Source of the DNA: an uncultured Collinsella sp.
GTDB lineage: Bacteria; Actinomycetota; Coriobacteriia; Coriobacteriales; Coriobacteriaceae
Direction: 5' to 3'
Assembly: GCA_902493615.1 (NCBI GenBank)
Contig: CABUQK010000001.1
Span: forward strand, 1 to 57,015
Length of the DNA stretch: 57,015 bases
Position 1 is the stretch's first letter, and every line of letters begins with the position of its first letter. The notes under the pieces are model-generated. The model did not search any database, was not told the DNA's origin, and saw only the letters and a program-made list of their open reading frames with translations. The position numbers and the translations under genes are program-made. Below are positions 51,479-57,015 of this stretch, piece by piece.

Positions 51479-52639
51479 ATGTCTGATTCGTCTAACTTTT
51501 TGACCTATGCCCAGTCGGCATTTGAGTCGTTTGACGAGCGGCCGTTCTGTTCGGTGGACAGTCTGGTCTTTGCATGGCTGTCCTATTTGCGCTTGCCGGG
51601 GGATATGCCCGAACTGATCGGCTGGCGGGGGCTGGACGTGCGTGAGCTGCTGCGTGCCGAGTGCTATCAGGACATGATTGGCGATTTGTGGAATCCAGAG
51701 GGGAGCAGGGCCTTGTTGGAGGCCGTGGCAGCAAGCCCTCGCTACCGTGGCGTGCGCGTTTGCGGCTATCGTGCCGTGAGCGATGTGGTGGCGACAGAGC
51801 AGTTTGCAGCCATGGCGTTCCGGTTTCCGGCGGGGTTTAGTTATCTTTCCTTCCGGGGGACCGACAGCACGATTGTGGGCTGGAAAGAGGACTTTAACAT
51901 GGCGTTCCGGTGTCCTGTGCCGGCCCAGGAATCCGCGGCGCGTTATGTGGACGACGTGGCGGATGCGATCGACGGGCCGCTGTTGTGCGGAGGTCATTCT
52001 AAGGGCGGAAACCTTGCGGTGTACGGTGCGGCGATGTGCTCCGATGTCGCCCGTGAGCGAATCGAACGGGCGTATTCCCATGATGGTCCGGGGTTCGTCG
52101 AGGAGTTTCTGAACGGCAACGCCTTTGCTGGCCTATCCGGCCGTATCGACAAGACGCTGCCCCAGTCTTCTATTTTTGGCATGATGTTCGAGACACAGGA
52201 GGACTATGCCATCGTTGAGAGCACCGAGTTCAGCCTGCTGCAGCACAATCCCTTTAGCTGGGTGGTTGATGGTCGCGACTTCGTGTACTGTGAGCGCCTG
52301 TCCGCCGGTGCTCGATACGTTGATGGCTCCATTCGCGAGATGCTGCTTGCAGTGTCACCTGGCGAGCGCGAGCGTTTTGTAGATGCGTTGTTCTCCGTGT
52401 TTGAGGCTACGGGCGCCGAACGGTTTGCGGATATCGCAGGAAATCTGCGCGAGAGCCTGCCCGTGATGCTCCAAGCTGCGCAAGGCTTTGACAAGGATAC
52501 GCGGCGCTTTGTCTCGCAGACCATCGTGGCAATCCTTAAATGCGCACTGTTGCCCAAACGACCCCAGATCGACATGCCCGCTGCCGGCAAGAGTTTGGCA
52601 GAACAGCTCGAGGCTTGGCAGTCCGAGCTCCTCCGCTAA
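51479..52639 (+). CDS. DUF2974 (Mbeg1-like) lipase-fold protein
   Basis: 386-residue alpha/beta hydrolase. FSYLSFRGTDSTIVGWKEDF forms the oxyanion-side block, and LLCGGHSKGGNLAVYGA carries the nucleophile Ser in GHSKG; YSHDGPGF and a later His region complete the fold. Family function is unknown; members are widespread in gut Gram-positives. ATG after GGAGGGG. Bracketed by two inverted GGGAC-core hairpins. Confidence 0.88.
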   Translation: MSDSSNFLTYAQSAFESFDERPFCSVDSLVFAWLSYLRLPGDMPELIGWRGLDVRELLRAECYQDMIGDLWNPEGSRALLEAVAASPRYRGVRVCGYRAVSDVVATEQFAAMAFRFPAGFSYLSFRGTDSTIVGWKEDFNMAFRCPVPAQESAARYVDDVADAIDGPLLCGGHSKGGNLAVYGAAMCSDVARERIERAYSHDGPGFVEEFLNGNAFAGLSGRIDKTLPQSSIFGMMFETQEDYAIVESTEFSLLQHNPFSWVVDGRDFVYCERLSAGARYVDGSIREMLLAVSPGERERFVDALFSVFEATGAERFADIAGNLRESLPVMLQAAQGFDKDTRRFVSQTIVAILKCALLPKRPQIDMPAAGKSLAEQLEAWQSELLR

Positions 52640-52644
52640 CCTTT

Positions 52645-52673
52645 GGTGCAAAGCAACCTGTCCCCGATGCACC
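52645..52673 (-). repeat. GGGAC-core hairpin, right of the DUF2974 gene
   Basis: Arms begin GGTGCA and end TGCACC, with CAACCTGTCCCC between; its reverse complement matches the left copy at 26 of 29 positions. Lies 5 bases after the stop codon in inverted orientation. Confidence 0.8.
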
Positions 52674-52750
52674 AATCTTCGATGCTCCTGGGGCGGGCTC
52701 GACCGCTATACTGGTTCGTGCCGAAATCGATCTAGAACGGAATGCCGTAT

Positions 52751-53755
52751 ATGAAAATCAATCACGCGATTCTGCATATCCTGGACTTTGACTCTGCCGT
52801 CAACGTCATGAGCCAACGCGAGCTCGATATCGAGAGCCGTACCGTGCGCAACTTCGTGACCACGCATCTGCGCCGCGCTCGTACTTCGGCCGACAACAAG
52901 CGTGCCACGTTTGCCGAGAACTCCGCATTCGGCGGCGAGCTCAAGGGCTATTTCTTTGGTGAGCGTGAGTTCGTGGACCTGTCGCAGCAGATTGCGGAGT
53001 TCATCTCTTCCGAACTCACCAAGGCCGAGAAAGCCGAGTCCACTGACGTGCTTGTGGCGGACTTTGACGATGATGAGGATGCCCGCTGGTTTGCCGTGAT
53101 GCTGCTGGGCTCCAAGCAGGCATTCATGCACGAGGTGGGTCGCGAAGAGGGCGAGGTTCGTAACGACATCGCGCGCCACTATGCCATTCTGCCGAACCCT
53201 TCGCAAAAGGTGCCGAGCTATGCCATCGTGCGCGCGAGCACCATGGAGATCGGCTATGTGGATAAGAAGCGCAAGATTGCCGGCGAGGACCGTATGCTTA
53301 TCCCCGATGGCCTGCTTCAGTGCGACACGGGCGTATCGGGCAAGGAGGTCATCGACACCGTGACGCGTGTGGTCGAGGAAGTCGCCGAGGAGCACGGTGC
53401 CAATACGGCCGTAGCGCTCGCTAAGGTTAAGGCTGCCGTTGCCGAGAAAGTCGAAGACGACGAGGAGCTGCCGCCTTGGGATATCGTCGATGAGGTCTTT
53501 GAGGACGAGCCGGTCATCAAGGAGAGCGTGCGTGCGGCGTTGACCGAGGAGAAAGTGCCTGAGCGCGTTCCCGTGGAGCGCAAGCAAGTTGAGCGCGCGG
53601 CCGTGCGTAATCACAAGATTCGTACCGACACGGGTATCGAGATCAGCTTCCCGGCCGAGATGGGTTCGAACTCCGAGTACATCGAGTTCGTCAACGAGCC
53701 CAACGGCTTTATCTCCATCGAGCTCAAGAACATCGGGTCAATTGAGAATCGATAA
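52751..53755 (+). CDS. NdpA/YejK-type nucleoid-associated protein
   Basis: 334 residues, nucleoid-associated protein of the 37-kDa family: INHAILHILDFDSAVNVMSQ at the N-terminus, a long central helical part, and SYAIVRASTMEIGYVD. Similar proteins bind double-stranded DNA and are abundant in stationary cells. Charged segments (EKVEDDEELPPWD) lie in the middle. ATG 52751 is favoured by spacing; an ATG three codons earlier abuts the site. Confidence 0.85.
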   Translation: MKINHAILHILDFDSAVNVMSQRELDIESRTVRNFVTTHLRRARTSADNKRATFAENSAFGGELKGYFFGEREFVDLSQQIAEFISSELTKAEKAESTDVLVADFDDDEDARWFAVMLLGSKQAFMHEVGREEGEVRNDIARHYAILPNPSQKVPSYAIVRASTMEIGYVDKKRKIAGEDRMLIPDGLLQCDTGVSGKEVIDTVTRVVEEVAEEHGANTAVALAKVKAAVAEKVEDDEELPPWDIVDEVFEDEPVIKESVRAALTEEKVPERVPVERKQVERAAVRNHKIRTDTGIEISFPAEMGSNSEYIEFVNEPNGFISIELKNIGSIENR

Positions 53756-53773
53756 ACTGCGCTTGGACGCTGC

Positions 53774-53814
53774 AAAAAAAGGCCGAAGCCCCGGATGAGG
53801 GCTTCGGCCTTTTT
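53774..53814. terminator. Bidirectional terminator after the nucleoid protein gene
   Basis: GGCCGAAGCCC and GGGCTTCGGCC, 11 perfect pairs, seven A before and five T after. Confidence 0.92.
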
Positions 53815-53844
53815 ACTTGGGGCTTAATTACGTTGCAGGTTGAG

Positions 53845-54043
53845 CATACGTCAGCGAAAACGCCCCTAGGCGAGCAAGGTGACGTGAAAGAGGAGGGAAG
53901 CGTACTTCGGTACGCGACCGACGATTGAACGTCAGATTGCCACTTAGGGGCGTTTGCAGCGTCGACCGGTCCGTCGTTCGTTAGAACGACGGAACCAAAG
54001 GTGTAGCGTCGACCTGTTACGCGGTTTGTCAAAACCGCGTAAC
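53845..54043 (+). ncRNA. UUCG-core structured element, copy 2
   Basis: Outer stem AAACGCCCCTA/TAGGGGCGTTT (53858-53868 with 53945-53955), inner TGACGT/ACGTCA (53880-53885 with 53929-53934), core hairpin GCGTAC-TTCG-GTACGC (53900-53915). Then hairpin CCGTCGTTC/GAACGACGG (53971-53992), missing in copy 1, and the 12-base hairpin GTTACGCGGTTT/AAACCGCGTAAC (54016-54043) shared with it. GTGAAAGAGGAG before the core is shared. Between convergent genes. Confidence 0.6.
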
Positions 54044-54045
54044 TA

Positions 54046-54765
54046 TTAGAGCTGGCGCAGGCCTTCCTCGAGACCGGTCTTGCTGTCGGTCTTCTCATCG
54101 CGCATCTTGATGACGCGGGCGGGAACACCGGCGACGACGGCACCGGCGGGGACATCCTCGATGCACACGGCGCCTGCCGCCACGACGGCGCCCTTGCCCA
54201 CGCGTACGCCTTCCAGGACTACGGCGTTGGCGCCGATCATAACATCATCCTCGATGATGACAGGCGTGGCACTTGCAGGCTCCACAACGCCCGCCAGCAC
54301 GGTACCGGCGCCGATGTGGCAGTTCTTGCCCACGGTGGCGCGGCCGCCCAGCACGGCGCCCATGTCGATCATGGAACCTTCGCCAATGACGGAGCCGATG
54401 TTGATGATGGCGCCCATCATGATGACGGCGCGATCGCCAATCTCGACGCGGTCGCGGATGATCGCGCCCGGCTCGATGCGGGCGTTGATGCCCTTAAGGT
54501 CGAGCATGGGCACGGCGGAGTTACGGCAGTCGTTCTCCACATCGTAGTAGTCGATGGAATCGGCGTTGGCGTCCAGGATGGCCTTAAGCTCATCCCAGTC
54601 ACCAAAGACAGTCTTGCCACGACGACCGCCGTAGACGTGTGCATTGCCCCACTGGACCTTCATGCCCGGCTTTTCGCGCACGTACAGTTTGACAGGCGTC
54701 TTTTTGGGCGCAGTGGCGATGTAGTTGATAATCTCCTGTGCATCCATCTCGGCTGCGTTGCTCAT
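54046..54765 (-). CDS. dapH: Tetrahydrodipicolinate N-acetyltransferase
   Basis: 239-residue left-handed beta-helix acyltransferase with a DapH-type N-terminal domain (MDAQEIINYIATAPKKTPVK). Hexapeptide repeats such as IGDRAVIMMGAIINIGSVIG and VGKNCHIGAGTVLAGV are clear. Acetylates tetrahydrodipicolinate in the acetylated DAP route to lysine and peptidoglycan. ATG after AAAGGAG. Last gene of the minus-strand operon. Confidence 0.94.
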   Translation of the reverse strand: MSNAAEMDAQEIINYIATAPKKTPVKLYVREKPGMKVQWGNAHVYGGRRGKTVFGDWDELKAILDANADSIDYYDVENDCRNSAVPMLDLKGINARIEPGAIIRDRVEIGDRAVIMMGAIINIGSVIGEGSMIDMGAVLGGRATVGKNCHIGAGTVLAGVVEPASATPVIIEDDVMIGANAVVLEGVRVGKGAVVAAGAVCIEDVPAGAVVAGVPARVIKMRDEKTDSKTGLEEGLRQL

Positions 54766-54804
54766 GTGCTGTGTCTCCTTTGTGTTGGTACGGTTGATGG
54801 CTGA

Positions 54805-55545
54805 TTAGGCAAACATGACCTGGTCGAAGGTGTAGAAGCCGGGGTCGCGGGCGACGAGCTTCTGGGCGGCGGCCAGGGCGCCGTTGACGAAGATCTGGCG
54901 GCTCGTGGCACGGTGTGTGAGCGTGACCTCCTCGTCCTGGCCAAAGAAGCTCACCTCGTGCACGCCGGCGACGGTGCCGCCGCGCAGCGAGTGCATGCCG
55001 ATTTCCTTGGGGTCGCGCGCGCCGCACATGCCCTCGCGTCCGTAGACGGGGTGGTAGCCTGCCTCGGGCTCGGCCTCGACTACGGCATCGAGCAGCAGCT
55101 TGGCGGTGCCGCTGGGGGCGTCGACCTTTTGGTTATGGTGCGTCTCGACGATTTCACAGTCAAAGCCGGACAGCTCGCGTGTGGCCTGTGCTACCAGGTG
55201 ACGCAGGGCTGCGATACCGATGGAGTAATTGCCGGAGTGCATGACGCGGGCGTTCTGACCCAGCTCGCGCAGGCAATCCATCTGCTCAGGTGTGTAGCCC
55301 GTGGTGCCCGAGACCAACGCGGCGCCTGTACGCTTGACATAGGCGACGACGGCGTCAAAGGTCACGACGTTCGAGAAGTCGATGATAATGTCTGCTGCCG
55401 GGGCGCTCTCGAGCTCGGAGAGATCAAAACCAATCTGGGCGACGATATCAAAAACGGGCTGCCCGGCGGCGTCGACAACGCCCTCGGCGGTGGTGCGGAT
55501 GAGCGAGCCCATACGGCCCGTTCCCATAATGACGGTCTTAATCAA
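54805..55545 (-). CDS. dapB: 4-hydroxy-tetrahydrodipicolinate reductase
   Basis: 246 residues, NAD(P)H-binding GTGRMGSL at the start, GTTGYTPEQ, the substrate motif ETHHNQKVDAPSGTA with catalytic His/Lys. TTG start overlaps the dapA stop by 8 bases, so it is translationally coupled. Product feeds dapH. Confidence 0.95.
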   Translation of the reverse strand: MIKTVIMGTGRMGSLIRTTAEGVVDAAGQPVFDIVAQIGFDLSELESAPAADIIIDFSNVVTFDAVVAYVKRTGAALVSGTTGYTPEQMDCLRELGQNARVMHSGNYSIGIAALRHLVAQATRELSGFDCEIVETHHNQKVDAPSGTAKLLLDAVVEAEPEAGYHPVYGREGMCGARDPKEIGMHSLRGGTVAGVHEVSFFGQDEEVTLTHRATSRQIFVNGALAAAQKLVARDPGFYTFDQVMFA

Positions 55546-56428
55546 GCAGACCAGCTCCCTTCAGAGCATCGGTAAGTGCAGTGCGGGTGTCGTCGGCCAT
55601 GGGGCATAGCGGCATGCGGTAGTTGGCTTCGATCATACCCATCTGGGCGAGCGCTTCCTTGACGGGGATGGGGTTGACCTCACTAAAGAGGGCGTTGATG
55701 AGCGGCTGACCGGCAATCTGGATATCGCGGGCGCGCTCCACGTCGCCGTCCAGATAAGCGCGGCACATGTCGTGCACGAGCTGTGGCTGAACGTCGGCCC
55801 ACACGCTGATGGTGCCCGAGGCCCCCAGGCTCATGAGCGGCACGGTGAGGGCGTCCTCGCCCGAGTACATGCGGAAGTCATCGGACAGCAGGTGGGCGAT
55901 CTTGGCCGCGTAGGCGACGTTGCCCGAGGCCTCCTTAATACCCATGATGTTGGGATGCGCGGCCAGGCGCTCTACATTGCGCTCGCTGATACCGCAGCCG
56001 CAGCGGCCGGGGATGTTGTACAGGATACAGGGAATGTCCACTGCATCGGCCACGGTCTTAAAGTGCTGGTAGATGCCCTCTTCGTTGGACTTGTTGTAGT
56101 AGGGGGTAATGAGCAGCAGACCGTCGGCTCCCAAGCCCTGGTAGGTGAGCGACTTGGTGAACATGGTTTGCGTGGAGTTGGAGCCCGAGCCGGCGATGAC
56201 GGGGACGCGTCCTGCAACATGCTTGACCACGGCGGCGACGACGGAGTTGTCCTCGTCATCGGTCATCGTGGCACTCTCGCCAGTGGTGCCTAGGGTGAGG
56301 ATGGCGTCGGTGCCATTTTGCAAGTGGAAATCGATAAGGCGCTCGAGCGCGTCAAAGTCGACGCTGCCGTCCTTTTTAAACGGCGTGACGAGGGCGACGA
56401 TTGAGCCCTCGAGATTGCGGATGTCCAT
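55538..56428 (-). CDS. dapA: 4-hydroxy-tetrahydrodipicolinate synthase
   Basis: 296-residue Schiff-base aldolase. ALVTPF, GTTGESATM, LLLITPYYNKSN (catalytic Tyr), NIPGRCGC and IKEASGN with the Schiff-base Lys. Condenses pyruvate and aspartate semialdehyde. ATG 56428 has a strong GAAGGAG site 7 bases upstream. The frame is continuous with the preceding lysA reading frame, with no stop codon between them, so a LysA-DapA fusion or a readthrough product is possible. Confidence 0.95.
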   Translation of the reverse strand: MDIRNLEGSIVALVTPFKKDGSVDFDALERLIDFHLQNGTDAILTLGTTGESATMTDDEDNSVVAAVVKHVAGRVPVIAGSGSNSTQTMFTKSLTYQGLGADGLLLITPYYNKSNEEGIYQHFKTVADAVDIPCILYNIPGRCGCGISERNVERLAAHPNIMGIKEASGNVAYAAKIAHLLSDDFRMYSGEDALTVPLMSLGASGTISVWADVQPQLVHDMCRAYLDGDVERARDIQIAGQPLINALFSEVNPIPVKEALAQMGMIEANYRMPLCPMADDTRTALTDALKGAGLLD

Positions 56429-57015
56429 GTTCTTCTCCTTCGCTTCCGCGATCTGGATGCGCTTGTTCCATTGGGCGGCGACGGCCAGGCGCTCGTCCTG
56501 AGCGCGACGGCGGGCGCTTTCGGTGCGCGACTTGGCCAGCAACTCTCGGCCGCACGGCAGCACGTCGAGCGTGGCAAAGTAATCGACCGGGCGCTCGGCG
56601 CGGCGGATGAGGTCGGCCGAGCCATCGGGGCGCAGCAGGACCTCGGCGGAGCGCAGCCGTCCATTGTAGTTGTAGCCCATGGAGTGGCCATGCGCGCCGG
56701 TATCGTGGATCACAAGCAGGTCGCCCATGTCGATATGCGGCAGCTCACGATCGATGGCGAACTTGTCGTTGTTCTCGCACAGATTGCCCGTGATGTCGTA
56801 GGTGTCCGTAACGGGCGCTGTGGCCTTGTCGGCGCCGCCCGGCTGACCCATCACCGTAATGTGGTGGTAGGCACCATACATGGCAGGGCGGATCAAATCG
56901 ACGGCGCTTGCGTCGACACCGATATAGTCCTTGTAGATTTGCTTCTCGTGGATGGCCTTGGTGACCAGACAGCCGTAGGGGCCCATCATAAAGCGGCCCA
57001 TCTCGGTGCAGATGG
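56429..57015 (-). CDS. lysA: Diaminopimelate decarboxylase, C-terminal part, in frame with dapA
   Basis: The frame is open to the window edge (upstream part outside). It matches the C-terminal domain of LysA, which converts meso-DAP to lysine: LIRPAMYGAYHHI, LCENNDKFA (substrate Cys-Glu region), MGDLLVIHDTGAHGHSMGYNYNG (PLP/substrate Tyr). After the usual end near PVDYFATLD the frame continues about 45 residues, rich in Arg/Ala/Glu, and enters DapA without a stop. Upstream ATG positions are internal to LysA. Confidence 0.9.

Overview
The window is a gene-dense, high-GC chromosomal segment of an anaerobic, low-complexity-envelope Gram-positive type. Protein content (NrdG, FolE-HD-FolB folate cluster, DUF3793 with flavodoxin, DapH-type lysine pathway, Fe-S aldo-keto reductase, frequent GTG/TTG starts behind strong AGGAGG sites) fits a gut Coriobacteriia, most likely Collinsella or a close relative. 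The genus is an inference; no rRNA gene is present to test it.

Layout. 1-2.3 kb: the end of nrdG and a folate block (folE, HD hydrolase, folB). 2.3-9.7 kb: DUF45 metalloprotease, M19 dipeptidase, a SlyD-like FKBP next to an orphan UreE-like protein, a HAD phosphatase, a Fur/PerR regulator, acylphosphatase, a Gfo/Idh/MocA oxidoreductase and RNase HI. 8.8-11.4 kb: a LysR regulator divergent from metY, with a promoter and a 17-codon leader ORF in front of metY. 11.6-17.5 kb: a secreted protein, a small membrane protein, PanE-like reductase, Fe-S aldo-keto reductase, a second oxidoreductase and endonuclease IV; the last two are preceded by copies of one palindromic repeat. 17.5-20.8 kb: an amino-acid ABC importer. 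20.8-22.6 kb: flavodoxin, DUF3793 protein and a heavy-metal-binding membrane protein. 22.6-25.4 kb: an SOS-type Y-family polymerase/YolD pair, then an orphan half alcohol dehydrogenase bracketed by GGGAC-core hairpins. 25.4-30.2 kb: pgi, then a three-gene accessory block (VirD4-like ATPase, ClpP-like protease, unknown protein).

30.6-32.3 kb holds two HAD phosphatases. 32.4-39.2 kb is a catabolic operon resembling fructoselysine (frl) systems: GntR regulator, YfcC-type transporter, amidohydrolase, FrlC-like epimerase, FrlB-like deglycase and FrlD-like kinase, with its own promoter, operator-like palindrome and terminators; a MITE-like palindromic element follows it. 39.4-42.3 kb: a TatD-like protein, TcdA, a candidate small RNA with promoter and terminator, and an SdpR/SdpI-like pair. 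42.4-46.8 kb: EttA-type ABC-F, a protein with a possible LOTUS-like domain and acidic linker, and a membrane protein with a Ser/Thr-rich tail. 46.9-53.8 kb: NAD synthetase, an aminotransferase, L-lactate dehydrogenase, a DUF2974 lipase-like protein bracketed by inverted GGGAC-core hairpins, and a NdpA-type nucleoid protein. 54-57 kb: the lysine/DAP operon lysA-dapA-dapB-dapH on the minus strand, in which lysA runs into dapA in frame with no stop codon.

Most striking besides genes: four families of palindromic repeats, and two copies (44.1-44.3 kb and 53.8-54.0 kb) of a structured element with an invariant UUCG-capped core and different but still paired outer stems. No rRNA, tRNA, CRISPR array or complete insertion sequence was recognised.
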